Assembly (NCBI RefSeq): GCF_012927205.1
Contig: NZ_JABBGC010000003.1
Span: 868,001-932,000, forward strand
DNA: 64,000 bases
Source: Chitinophaga fulva
Lineage (GTDB): Bacteria > Bacteroidota > Bacteroidia > Chitinophagales > Chitinophagaceae
Reading direction: 5' to 3'
Every line of letters starts with the position of its first letter. Position 1 is the stretch's first letter. The notes beneath the pieces were generated by a model that did no database searches, was not told where the DNA came from, and worked only from the letters and a program-made list of their open reading frames with translations. Shown here piece after piece: positions 8,400 through 17,359 of the stretch. The position numbers were made by a program, and so were the translations under genes.

Positions 8400-9122
8400 T
8401 TATCTTTGTATAGGGCCTTTGTTTGCGATTATTTGTTGACTAAGAGTTAGAAGAGAATTCTCCTTTTCTTTGTAAAGTAGCTCCAGTGAAAGTTCGATTA
8501 ATTCATAAGCATCGAGTAAGTCTTCTTTTGTTAGTTTATCATCATGACTAGCACTGTTCCCCAGCCATCGAATAGCCTCAAGGAAAGATTTAGTTTCTGG
8601 TTTTATGCCAGCAAATGTTTGAAGTCTACTTCCCAGGGTTATAAATTTGCCCGTGGCGTCTTGAGATTGAAGTCCAAAGCTGTCTAGTATTTTCTCTAAA
8701 GCAACCCTGATTTTGTTTCCACACGAAGCTTGGTCATACCAGAAAAGACCGAAGGACTTAATTAAATGCTTTTTTACATTATCCGGCAATGCTGTTGGAA
8801 CGTCAATTAAATATGGTGCTGGATGATAGATTATCGGTGTCCATATACTAATTTCAAACCCGTTCTCATCTGTATGTCTTACATCATCTAAGCGCTCATA
8901 TATAACAGTTACAACATCTTTACATTCGTCACAGCTTAGGTGCGCAGAAACCAAGAAATCACTATCAGGGGCAACTGTACCGTTATTATGATATTCATTC
9001 CTTTCCAAGGACTCTTTTGTTTCCGATAATATTGCTCTCCTACTGTCATAAGTTAACCTGCCAGAACGGCAAGTTGGACAGGGCTTGTTTTTAGTGTCGC
9101 TTAACCAGAGTTTTCTATCCAT
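8400..9122 (-). CDS. zinc-ribbon plus DUF4145 domain protein
   Basis: This 240-residue protein has two cysteine pairs (CPTC at 15-18 and CDEC at 64-67), typical of an N-terminal zinc ribbon. The following helical region contains IRWLGNSASH at about 184-193 and then LLDAYELIELSLELLYKE, the hallmark of DUF4145, an all-helical domain of the HEPN-like type often found near restriction and toxin genes. It is the upstream partner of the CHAT-like protease (80-bp gap, same strand, no terminator between). I infer a sensor or adaptor role, with the protease as effector; nothing in the sequence proves this. The canonical HEPN RxxxxH is not evident, so RNase activity is not assumed. Confidence 0.72.
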   Translation of the reverse strand: MDRKLWLSDTKNKPCPTCRSGRLTYDSRRAILSETKESLERNEYHNNGTVAPDSDFLVSAHLSCDECKDVVTVIYERLDDVRHTDENGFEISIWTPIIYHPAPYLIDVPTALPDNVKKHLIKSFGLFWYDQASCGNKIRVALEKILDSFGLQSQDATGKFITLGSRLQTFAGIKPETKSFLEAIRWLGNSASHDDKLTKEDLLDAYELIELSLELLYKEKENSLLTLSQQIIANKGPIQR

Positions 9123-9964
9123 AAATTGATATTAATAGGTATAAATACGGATTTGATTTCTTCGTTAAAAATACAGTTACAGATTTTTAAAAAGCCAAAG
9201 ATTATAAAATGCTATAGCCATTTTCAGTCTTGAAATTTTGGCGTTAAGAGGCCAAGGATATTGGGAAAACTGAGGAAGTAATGCCCAATGTAAGTGCTCA
9301 CCTTCAATCTAAAATTAAGAAAAGGCCCAATAGGATTATAACCTACGCAATATCGTAAATAAAGGCAAAAAGAAAGAGCCAAATGGAAATACTTGATTCC
9401 ATTTGGCTCTAATCGAAAAAGCGGGGCGACGGTTACAACTTTCGACACTTTTTGCAGAAGATGTGGGTAAAATTGCTCATTTTATTACAAAATATTGCCA
9501 AGATAAACCAGAATCTGAACAAAAGTGAGATTCCTTAAGTAATCGAAAATTTTTGCCATATCTGTATCGAATTGGTATATTAATGCAAGTTGTCATGTCA
9601 CTTAGCAGCTTTACCCGCGAAAATGGTATAACTAGCCAAATTTAACTGCCATTTTTTCATTAAATGGTCAGTTAGGCACATTGGCATAATACATGCGACT
9701 GCCCATAACGACAAAATAGTTATTAGAACGAAAAACTTTAAAACACGAAGAGGGTTACAGTAACGGGATTTACTTACCTCGAGGGCCTTGTTCACCCTTT
9801 AAGATTAGCGAGGATTCTTCAAATAACGCAGCACAAAGATATACATCGTAATAATAAAAACAAACATTTTTTCCCGCCTGTCATTCCCCGGAAAGCTTAA
9901 TCCTGATACGTGAGGTATAAAGACCAATGAGATTGTCACGTTAAAAAACTACTTTTTACAATTT
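9123..9964. other. 842-bp gene-poor stretch between DUF4145 and ParA-like genes
   Basis: It contains repeat copy 2 (9351-9472). A possible 65-codon minus-strand frame at 9598-9795 starts with GTG and holds one hydrophobic helix (VLKFFVLITILSLWAVACI). I cannot decide whether that frame is a small membrane protein or chance; no family or ribosome-binding signal supports it. The rest is AT-rich with nothing recognised and no integrase remnant. Confidence 0.45.
9351..9472. repeat. tRNA-Ser terminator repeat, copy 2
   Basis: This is the same core as copy 1. TATCGTAAAT precedes a stem AGAGCCAAATGG...CCATTTGGCTCT at 9375-9410 with one extra A in the loop region, then ATCGAAAAAGCGGGGCGA and GGTTACAACTTTCGACACTT. 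It starts 2170 bp after copy 1, in the same orientation. Similarity to copy 1 fades gradually after about 9472. Confidence 0.85.
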
Positions 9965-10987
9965 ATGAGATATGCATTTTGGAATAACAAAGGAGGGACG
10001 GGAAAGACAAGTTTAGCCTTTCAAACAATTACTGAGTACGCAATTCAAAATCCTAATGATAAAATCTTGGTTATTGATTTGTGCCCGCAAGCTAATCTGT
10101 CAGAGTTACTAATGGGTGGGTTAGTTGGCGGAGGAAGCTCAAACCTCAGTACTTTGTACACTGGCAGCCCTTCACGCTCAATAGGTGGCTACTTTCAAGA
10201 TAGATTTTCCTATCCATTTCAAACACCTCAGATAAATCCGTCGTCTTATATTTCCATCCCTGCCGCGTTTAACAACAATATACCCACAAATATTGATTTG
10301 ATAGCAGGTGATAGAATAGTCGAATTACAGTCAAATTCAATTTCGGCTCTGTCAATAACTCAGATTCCTGGTGTTAATACATACATCACCATTATAGACT
10401 GGTTGAATGATCTAATTGCCGCAGCTGAGGGAGAAAAAAAATACGATCAGATATTCATCGACACTAACCCTAGTTTTGCCATCTATACACAGATTGCATT
10501 ATCCGCATCGCAGCGTTTAATAGTCCCTGTTATGGCAGACGATAGTTCTAGAAGAGCATTGACGAATGTCTTCTCCCTTGTATATGGTTTGAGTTTACCA
10601 TCTTCGATCTATAACCAGTATGCTTTCAACACGAAATTGACTGGTGAAAATAGACCGCTACCCAAGATACACTTAGTTGTCAAAAACAGACAAAACCAAT
10701 ATATGGGGCCTTCATCAGCGTATGCATCTGTTTTATCCTCAATAGATACAGATTTAAATAGCGTTATATCCTCCAACCCTCAGTGTTTTACATTTACAAA
10801 TCTTACTGACGGAATTGTAGAGGTCAGGGACTTCCAAACAGCCGGAGTAGTCGCATTTGCTAAAGCAACGCCCTTTTCTATCTTAAGCACTGGAAAGCAC
10901 ACCATGTTTGGCGTGGACACCACAGTAAAAGAGGAGTATTTAGATAATTGCATAACGGCAGTTAAAAGGATAGTAGCTCAATTGTAA
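9965..10987 (+). CDS. ParA/MinD-like P-loop ATPase
   Basis: This 340-residue protein starts MRYAFWNNKGGTGKTSLAFQ, with the deviant Walker A KGGTGKT at 9-15 that defines the ParA family. VIDLCPQANLSELL (Asp38) is the A' motif, and QIFIDTNPSF near 160 is the Walker B region. LIVPVMADDSSRRAL follows as in plasmid-type ParA. ParA proteins position DNA or protein cargo through ATP-dependent dimerisation. There is no ParB gene or parS-like repeat array beside it, so a plasmid-partition role is unlikely unless it is a remnant. It lies alone on the strand opposite to the CHAT pair, between repeat copies 2 and 3, with its own terminator. Role in the element unknown. Confidence 0.85.
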   Translation: MRYAFWNNKGGTGKTSLAFQTITEYAIQNPNDKILVIDLCPQANLSELLMGGLVGGGSSNLSTLYTGSPSRSIGGYFQDRFSYPFQTPQINPSSYISIPAAFNNNIPTNIDLIAGDRIVELQSNSISALSITQIPGVNTYITIIDWLNDLIAAAEGEKKYDQIFIDTNPSFAIYTQIALSASQRLIVPVMADDSSRRALTNVFSLVYGLSLPSSIYNQYAFNTKLTGENRPLPKIHLVVKNRQNQYMGPSSAYASVLSSIDTDLNSVISSNPQCFTFTNLTDGIVEVRDFQTAGVVAFAKATPFSILSTGKHTMFGVDTTVKEEYLDNCITAVKRIVAQL

Positions 10988-11010
10988 ATAAATCTACGAG
11001 TAAAATAAAA

Positions 11011-11039
11011 GGCAGTGCATATCAGGGCACTGCTTTTTT
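11011..11039 (+). terminator. intrinsic terminator of the ParA-like gene
   Basis: GCAGTGC (11012-11018) pairs with GCACTGC (11027-11033) and is followed by TTTTTT, 24 bp after the stop codon. Confidence 0.85.
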
Positions 11040-11145
11040 GTGTCCAGGGTATTTGTTATAGCTCTAGGGTGTAAGTTCCGAATGCACTTTGCAGTAGGAA
11101 GCATTAGCCCGAAACAAGGGTGTCCATCATAAGTGATCAGAGGAA

Positions 11146-11216
11146 TATAGTAAATAAAGGCAAAAAGAAAGAGCCAAATGGAATCAAGTATTCCATTTGG
11201 CTCTAATCGAAAAAAG
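11146..11216 (-). terminator. tRNA-Ser terminator; repeat copy 3
   Basis: Immediately 3' of tRNA-Ser on the minus strand is TTTTTTCGATT, then a perfect 15-bp hairpin (11170-11204). The stem equals copies 1 and 2, but the 5-nt loop reads CAAGT instead of ACTTG, its exact reverse complement, as if the hairpin had been flipped. Flanking sequence matches the other copies from TATnGTAAATAAAGG through GCGG. This is probably the parental site from which the other two copies derive. Confidence 0.82.
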
Positions 11217-11301
11217 CGGAGAGTCAGGGATTCGAACCCCGGGACCTGTTACAGTCAACAGTTTTCAAGACTGCCGCAATCGACCGCTCTGCCAACTCTC
11301 C
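11217..11301 (-). tRNA. tRNA-Ser (anticodon UGA)
   Basis: The minus strand from 11301 reads GGAGAGT as acceptor 5' half, pairing with ACTCTCC (11224-11218), then discriminator G at 11217. Loop CTTGAAA is closed by CAGT/ACTG, giving anticodon TGA. A long variable arm (TTGACTGTAACAGG region) and GGTTCGAATCC T-arm fit serine. It is 85 nt long and CCA is not encoded. Its 3' end is the edge of the accessory region. Confidence 0.96.
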
Positions 11302-11425
11302 AGTGGAGCGCAAAGGTATATAAGTCTTTTTAAATCGCCAAAAAAAATTACAAAAAATACAGCCCAGCCGGAAAAGCTGCATGTGGGCCTGCTGCTACCG
11401 GCTGGTACTGGTATCAGTCAAAAAA

Positions 11426-12352
11426 CTAAGCTAACCGCGCCACGGTCTCCTGCACGGCCTGTGCATGGGTCATAGGCGTATAATTAAATCGTTGATTAAA
11501 CTTGGAGCTGTCGAAATAGTAGTCGCGGTCGTATTGGTACAACATCTCGAAGAGCTCGTGCATGATCTGGTTGTCCACGCCCAGCTCTTTCACCAGTGAT
11601 GCGGGCAACAGGTCAAACGCATCATTTTTACCCAATGCCTGCGCAAACAGCTGTATCCATTCTTTTCCGGTAATACGTTGCTGATCTACGGGCAGGTTCC
11701 ATATCTGGTTGTAAGCGTCGGCGGCGTTGCCCAGCATGACAGTACCTTTGGCCAGTTCCGGCGTATAGCCGATACTGTGAGTAATGTCGGCATTGCACAG
11801 CCAGACGGCTTTCTCGCCTCTGACCAGGTTATCATACACCAGGTGCATCAATACACTGTTTCTTTTGATGTCACCGAAAATATCCGGCGCTCTGGCGATG
11901 AGGGCCTGCAGCTGCCGCTGTGCTATGCTTTGCAGGAGGATCTCGTCTACTTCTGTTCTGACCTGGCCTTTCTGGCTCGACGGCCGGAAGGGTGTGTCTT
12001 CTGTAATATGGTTCACATGGTTCCCGCCGATGGCATAGGCGTTGTCAAAGAACACCAGTTTAGCCTGGTGTTCGAGGCAGGCGTCGATGACGTTGCGTAT
12101 CAGTGCGGGCCATGCTGTTTTCCATACCCTGGTGCTATATTCGAACCCGAGTGTCAGGTAAACGATACCGCTACCGGCTACTGCCCGGAATACCTGGTCC
12201 CGGTTGGTAAGGTCTGCTTTAAACACTTCATCGGAGGCATTGACTTTTTGGGGATTCCTGCCAACAAGGCGGATGTCATGGGTGTAGGTGGTGAGTGCCC
12301 TGGCCACTTCTATGCCAACGGCACCACCGGCACCTAAAATAGTCTGTTTCAT
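11426..12352 (-). CDS. NAD(P)-binding epimerase/reductase (SDR-type, atypical)
   Basis: I start at ATG 12352 (MKQTILGAGGAVGIEVARAL); the open frame extends upstream only through the neighbouring terminator. The 308-residue protein has an N-terminal Rossmann motif GAGGAVG (residues 6-12) and continues with IRLVGRNPQKVNA, the cofactor-selecting strand, and VYLTLGFEYSTRVW. This fits the NAD-dependent epimerase/NmrA-like group. The Tyr-xxx-Lys dyad of classical SDRs is not in its usual place, so catalysis is uncertain. It lies between the tRNA-Ser locus and the RND operon on the same strand, separated from the operon by a strong terminator, so it is independently transcribed. Confidence 0.8.
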   Translation of the reverse strand: MKQTILGAGGAVGIEVARALTTYTHDIRLVGRNPQKVNASDEVFKADLTNRDQVFRAVAGSGIVYLTLGFEYSTRVWKTAWPALIRNVIDACLEHQAKLVFFDNAYAIGGNHVNHITEDTPFRPSSQKGQVRTEVDEILLQSIAQRQLQALIARAPDIFGDIKRNSVLMHLVYDNLVRGEKAVWLCNADITHSIGYTPELAKGTVMLGNAADAYNQIWNLPVDQQRITGKEWIQLFAQALGKNDAFDLLPASLVKELGVDNQIMHELFEMLYQYDRDYYFDSSKFNQRFNYTPMTHAQAVQETVARLA

Positions 12353-12402
12353 CTTGCTGATTTTTACTGTAACAAAACTGCTCTCACTGGCAACCTGAAA
12401 AG

Positions 12403-12434
12403 AAAAACCCCGTTCAGTATACAACTGAACGGGG
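12403..12434 (-). terminator. terminator of the RND efflux operon
   Basis: CCCCGTTCAGT (12408-12418) pairs with ACTGAACGGGG (12424-12434) around loop ATACA. On the minus strand the hairpin is followed by TTTTT, as expected for a transcript ending after the outer-membrane factor gene. Confidence 0.88.
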
Positions 12435-12594
12435 CTCCCTCTTTTCTATCTGGCTTACTTTTTTGCTGTTGAGCTTTGTTCTGCTGTTGATTCTTAAATT
12501 CTTTCTGCGCGTCTTTTATTCACTATCGCCATGCTATCTTCACTAATTTCCTGTCTGTTGATGATAGCCTGTCTGTTATTTTTTTAGGTCGATG

Positions 12595-14010
12595 CTATTT
12601 CCATCCGCCACCGAGTGACCGGTACAGGTCTACCATAGCGCTCAGGCGCTGGCGGTCGACATCTGCCTGTCCCAGTTCTGCCTGAAGGGAGCGTGACTGG
12701 GCGGTGATCACTTCGAGATAAGTGGCCATACCGCTGCGGAACAGCATCTGTGCCTGTTGTACGGCCAGCTGGGTAGTAGCTACCTGCTCTCTTGCAATCT
12801 GCTGCTGTGTTTTCAGCTTGTCCAGTTTGATTAAGGCATCGCTTACTTCGCCAACGGCGTTAAGCGTTGCCTGGCGGAAGGAGATCACAGATTGCTCGCG
12901 CTCTATTTTGGCTACTTCCAGTTGTGTTTTCAGGGTACGACGCTGGAAGATAGGCTGGGTAATGCTACCCGCCACGGTACCAAATAAAGAGGCAGGAAGG
13001 GTAAACCAGTTGCTGGCTTTGAAGGCGTTCACACCACCGTTGGCGGTAATGTTCAGGGAAGGGTACATATTGCCCTGGGCAGCGCCTACACGTGCATTGG
13101 CGGCTACGAGGCCCAGTTCAGCAGCCCTCACGTCCGGACGACGGCTTACCATGCCGGCAGGAATACCGGTAGGTAAGGAATCTGCTACTTTAAAGTCACG
13201 CAGCTGGCTGGTCCTGCTGATCGGTGCAGGCAGTTCGCCGGTCAGGATACGGATAGCGTTTTCCTGGATGCCAATACCCTGCTCCAGTTGCGGCACCAGC
13301 AAGGCAGCGGTCTGCTTCTGGGAAATAGCCTGTTGCACGGCCAGTTCAGTTACTTCACCGGCTGTTTTCTGCAGGCGGATCATCTGTACGATGGTGTCGC
13401 TCAGCTCTACGTTGCGTTTGGCGATGGCCAGCTGGTTGTCCAGCATCAGCAGGTTAAAATAACTGCTGGCGATGGCGGCTACCAGTCCGGTCTGTACGGT
13501 ACGCTGTCCTTCATATGACTGTAACAGGGTGGCCTGTGCAGCTTCCCGCTGACGGCGGATTTTACCCCATACGTCAATCTCCCAGGACATACCAACACCC
13601 AGGTTATAGTCCTCGATATGATCACCAAAGTTGAAATTACTCAGGTTCATACCGGTGAAACTATTCTTGGACGGGAAGTTGGTGTTAGCGGTGGCCGTGG
13701 CGTTGAACGCCGGCAGCCATGCGGCTTTGGCTTGTTTCAGGTAAGCCTGTGACGCTTCTACCCTTTTTACGGCCAGCTGCAGATCGTAGTTACCGGTAAG
13801 GGCTTTATCGATCAACTGCTGCAGGGTGGCGTCACTGAAGAATCTTTTCCATTCCATTTCAGCAATGCTGCTATCGGAAAGCGCTACGTTGCCGAATTGA
13901 CTGGGCAGCGCCACCGGGGGCCGCTCGTAATTGCGGCCTACCCGGCAAGCTGCTAACCCTACAACTAAGGACAACAACAAAATTATGAATGTGCTATATC
14001 TGGTATTCAT
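12595..14010 (-). CDS. RND efflux outer-membrane factor (NodT/TolC-type lipoprotein)
   Basis: This 471-residue protein begins with a signal peptide and lipobox (LLLSLVVGLAAC, Cys near 22), then the NodT-family start VGRNYERPPVALPSQFG. Two outer-membrane-efflux repeats follow, with long heptad helices rich in Ala/Gln (about 60-250 and 270-460), including the conserved GIPAGMVSRRPDVRAAELGL stretch near residue 282. As the outer-membrane channel of a tripartite pump it connects to the periplasmic adaptor and the RND permease. It is the last gene of the operon (adaptor, permease, channel on the minus strand), 39 bp after the permease, and is followed by a terminator. Confidence 0.95.
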   Translation of the reverse strand: MNTRYSTFIILLLSLVVGLAACRVGRNYERPPVALPSQFGNVALSDSSIAEMEWKRFFSDATLQQLIDKALTGNYDLQLAVKRVEASQAYLKQAKAAWLPAFNATATANTNFPSKNSFTGMNLSNFNFGDHIEDYNLGVGMSWEIDVWGKIRRQREAAQATLLQSYEGQRTVQTGLVAAIASSYFNLLMLDNQLAIAKRNVELSDTIVQMIRLQKTAGEVTELAVQQAISQKQTAALLVPQLEQGIGIQENAIRILTGELPAPISRTSQLRDFKVADSLPTGIPAGMVSRRPDVRAAELGLVAANARVGAAQGNMYPSLNITANGGVNAFKASNWFTLPASLFGTVAGSITQPIFQRRTLKTQLEVAKIEREQSVISFRQATLNAVGEVSDALIKLDKLKTQQQIAREQVATTQLAVQQAQMLFRSGMATYLEVITAQSRSLQAELGQADVDRQRLSAMVDLYRSLGGGWK

Positions 14011-14049
14011 CTGTCTTTTTTCTGTTTCTGGTAATAGATCTGTTGACTG

Positions 14050-17000
14050 TTAGTGCACCAGTTCGGCCATCTCCTCTTTTTTCTCTTGCTCTGTCACAAT
14101 AGGTTTGCGACTGATTTTTTCCTGCAGGAACTGGAATATCACATACAATACCGGGATGGCAAACACGCCCAACACGACACCGGTAAGCATACCGCCGGCA
14201 GCACCGGTACTGATGGAACGGTTACCCAGTGCGGAAGAACCGGTAGCGCGCATCAACGGCAACAGACCTGCGATAAAGGCGAAGGAGGTCATCAAAATAG
14301 GGCGCAGACGCAGGCGGGCCGCACGGATACCGGATGCTACCAGTCCCATGCCACTGCGTCTTCTCTGTACCGCGTATTCCACGATCAGAATGGCGTTTTT
14401 CGCCAGCAGCCCTATCAACATGATTAAACCTACCTGTACATATATATTGTTATCGATACCAAACAGGTTGATGAACGCAAACACACCGAAGATACCCAAC
14501 GGTATGGAGAGGATCACCGCCAGTGGCAGGATATAACTTTCGTATTGTGCCGCCAGCAGGAAGTACACGAATATCAGACACAAAGTGAAGATGATGGTGG
14601 ACTGGTTACCGGCACTGATCTCTTCTTTGGTCATACCCACCCATTCATAGGTATAACCCCTGGGCAGATACTGCGCAGCCACTTCTTCTACTGCCCTGAT
14701 AGCGTCTCCACTACCGTAGCCTGGTTTAGCCTGACCGTTGATGGTAACGGCGTTGAACAGGTTGTTGCGGGTCACTGTTTCAGGACCGTATACGCGTTTC
14801 AGTGATACCACAGTATTGATAGGTACCTGTTCACCGAACTGGTTTTTTACGTATACCCCATCCAGTGAGGAAGGATCTTTACGCAGTTCTGCATCGGCCT
14901 GTACAATCACACGGTAGTATTTGCCAAAGCGGTTGAAGTCAGACGCAAACATACTACCATAATACACCTGCATAGTCTGCAAAATGTCGCTCACCGGAAT
15001 GCCCAACTGCTTGGCTTTACGGTCGTCGATCTCTATTTCATATTGCGGGTGGCCATTGTTGAAAGTGGTGAACGCAAAAGCAATCTCTTTACGTTTCATC
15101 AGCTCTCCAATAAATCCATAAGCGGTACCACCCAGCTTCTCCAGTGATCCGCTACCAGTGCGGTCCTGCAATACCATTTCAAAACCGGCTACGTTACTGA
15201 AGCCCGGCACAGTAGGCATGTTGATCGCGAAAATATTAGCTTCGGGAATGGCTGCAAACTTACCCTGCAACATACCCATGATAGCGTTCATGTCCTTGAT
15301 CTTGCCACGCTCCGCATGTGGTTTCAGTTTAATAAAGCCCACGCCGGAAGTGGCACTGCTGGAATTGCTGAGGAAGTTGAAGCCGGACACGCTAAGGTAA
15401 GCGTGCGTAGACTCCAGGTCTTTTACAACGTGCTCCACTTTATCTACTACCTGACGGGTACGCTCCAGTGATGAACCGGGAGGCATATTCACCACGAACA
15501 CGGCAAAGCCCTGGTCTTCTGTAGGAATAAAGCCGGTAGGCGTTTTGCGCATCATCCAGAAGGTAACCCCGCCGATGATCAGCAATCCTGCAATCGTCAG
15601 CCACTTACGTTTGATAAGGAACTGCAGGCTACGCGCATACTTTTCTGTCATGGCATTGAAGCCGGTATTGAAAGCGGCAAAGAAACGTTTGCCAAAGCTT
15701 TGCTGCTGTTTTGCATGACCGTTCAGTTTACCAAGCTCTTCTCCATGGCCGCCGTGATTGTTTTTCAGGATCAGGGCGCAGAGCGCAGGACTGAGCGTCA
15801 ACGCGTTCAGTGCCGAAATCAAAATGGCGATGGCCAGCGTAAAGGCAAACTGCCGGTAGAATACGCCCGCAGGACCCTCCATGAAGCCTACCGGGATAAA
15901 CACGGCAGACATCACCAGCGTAATGGAAATGATGGCACCGGATATCTCCTGCATCGACGACAACGTGGCGATACGCGGGTTCGCCCCTTTCTCCATCTTC
16001 GCATGCACCGCTTCCACCACCACAATGGCGTCATCCACCACGATACCGATCGCCAGGATCAATGCGAACAAGGTGAGCAGGTTGATGGAGAAGCCAAACA
16101 ACTTCATAAAGAAGAAGGTACCAATGATAGCCACTGGAACGGCTATCGCCGGAATCAATGTAGAACGGAAATCCTGCAGGAAAATAAACACCACAATAAA
16201 CACAAGGATAAAAGCCTCCACCAGCGTATGTTTTACCTGATCGATAGACTCATCCAGGTATTCTTTGGTGCTGTAAATGTTAAAGTATTCGATACCGGTA
16301 GGAAAAGATTTCTCTGCCTTTTTCATCAGCTTGTTGATCGTTTCCTGTATTTCATTCGCGTTGGAACCCGCAGTCTGATTGATAGCGATACCAATACCAT
16401 ATTTACCGTTTACCCTGGTATCACTACCATAGGTAAATGAACCAAATTCCACACGGGCCACATCTTTCAGGCGCAGCACAGAACCATCGGCATTCGCACG
16501 CAGGATGATGTCTTCATATTGCTGGTCCTTGTTGAGCTTACCTTTGTATTTGATAATATACTCAAAAGATTCCTGGCTGCCTTCACCGAAACGGCCGGGC
16601 GCTGCTTCCAGGTTCTGGTCGCGGATAGCGCCCAGTACTTCCTGCGGAGACATATTGTATGCGGTCAGCCTGTCAGGGCGCAACCAGATACGCATAGAGT
16701 AATCTTTGGCGCCAAACACCATGGCCTGACCAACTCCTTTTACACGCTGTATCTCCGGGATGATATTGATCTTCGCATAGTTCTGCAGGAAGGTCTCGTT
16801 ATACTCCGGTTTGTCACTCTGCAGGTTCACCACCATGATCATACTGTTCTGTACTTTCTGGGTGCTGATACCGGCCTGTATCACCTCTGCGGGCAACTGG
16901 CTGGTAGCTTTGGCCACGCGGTTCTGCACGTTCACCGCAGCCAGGTCCGGATCGGTGCCTAAGCGGAAGTAGACGTTGAGCGTCATGGAACCATCGTTGT

Positions 17001-17247
17001 TGGATTGTGAAGTCATGTAAGTCATGTTCTCCACCCCGTTCACCGCCTCTTCAATAGGCGTGGCCACGGAACGGGCCACCACTTCGGAGTTGGCGCCCGG
17101 GTAAGAGGCCGTTACGGCTACGCTGGGCGGCGCAATGTCCGGGAACTGGCTCATCGGAAGGGTCACCAGCCCCAGTATTCCCAGCAAGACCAGGAGGATG
17201 GATATAACGGTAGCCAATACTGGCCGTTCTATGAATTTTCTAAACAT
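14050..17247 (-). CDS. RND multidrug efflux permease, HAE-1 family (AcrB/MexB-like)
   Basis: This 1065-residue inner-membrane transporter begins MFRKFIERPVLATVISILLV, the usual first helix. Two homologous halves each have a large periplasmic loop (about 30-340 and 560-870) and a six-helix bundle. The proton-relay pair is in GIVVDDAIVVVEAVHAKME near residues 403-421, and the NAILIVEYA motif appears in the second half. Length and order match AcrB. It exports hydrophobic or amphiphilic compounds using the proton gradient. It sits between the adaptor and outer-membrane genes in one operon. Substrates cannot be inferred. Confidence 0.97.
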   Translation of the reverse strand: MFRKFIERPVLATVISILLVLLGILGLVTLPMSQFPDIAPPSVAVTASYPGANSEVVARSVATPIEEAVNGVENMTYMTSQSNNDGSMTLNVYFRLGTDPDLAAVNVQNRVAKATSQLPAEVIQAGISTQKVQNSMIMVVNLQSDKPEYNETFLQNYAKINIIPEIQRVKGVGQAMVFGAKDYSMRIWLRPDRLTAYNMSPQEVLGAIRDQNLEAAPGRFGEGSQESFEYIIKYKGKLNKDQQYEDIILRANADGSVLRLKDVARVEFGSFTYGSDTRVNGKYGIGIAINQTAGSNANEIQETINKLMKKAEKSFPTGIEYFNIYSTKEYLDESIDQVKHTLVEAFILVFIVVFIFLQDFRSTLIPAIAVPVAIIGTFFFMKLFGFSINLLTLFALILAIGIVVDDAIVVVEAVHAKMEKGANPRIATLSSMQEISGAIISITLVMSAVFIPVGFMEGPAGVFYRQFAFTLAIAILISALNALTLSPALCALILKNNHGGHGEELGKLNGHAKQQQSFGKRFFAAFNTGFNAMTEKYARSLQFLIKRKWLTIAGLLIIGGVTFWMMRKTPTGFIPTEDQGFAVFVVNMPPGSSLERTRQVVDKVEHVVKDLESTHAYLSVSGFNFLSNSSSATSGVGFIKLKPHAERGKIKDMNAIMGMLQGKFAAIPEANIFAINMPTVPGFSNVAGFEMVLQDRTGSGSLEKLGGTAYGFIGELMKRKEIAFAFTTFNNGHPQYEIEIDDRKAKQLGIPVSDILQTMQVYYGSMFASDFNRFGKYYRVIVQADAELRKDPSSLDGVYVKNQFGEQVPINTVVSLKRVYGPETVTRNNLFNAVTINGQAKPGYGSGDAIRAVEEVAAQYLPRGYTYEWVGMTKEEISAGNQSTIIFTLCLIFVYFLLAAQYESYILPLAVILSIPLGIFGVFAFINLFGIDNNIYVQVGLIMLIGLLAKNAILIVEYAVQRRRSGMGLVASGIRAARLRLRPILMTSFAFIAGLLPLMRATGSSALGNRSISTGAAGGMLTGVVLGVFAIPVLYVIFQFLQEKISRKPIVTEQEKKEEMAELVH

Positions 17248-17359
17248 AATGTCAATAGTATTTAAGCATCATCCGAAAAGGACGACGGGAATGAGGGTTA
17301 TCCGCAAAGCGCAACACCATTAATGGCTGGCCCCCGCTTTGCGGATGCATCACGAAACA

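Noticed and set aside
7181..11216. Three hairpin copies as a CRISPR-like or integron attC array
   Set aside because: Spacing is about 2 kb with whole genes between and there are no Cas or integron-integrase genes; the third copy is simply the tRNA terminator.
15700..16440. 246-codon plus-strand frame within the RND permease gene
   Set aside because: Antisense shadow of a clear AcrB-type gene.
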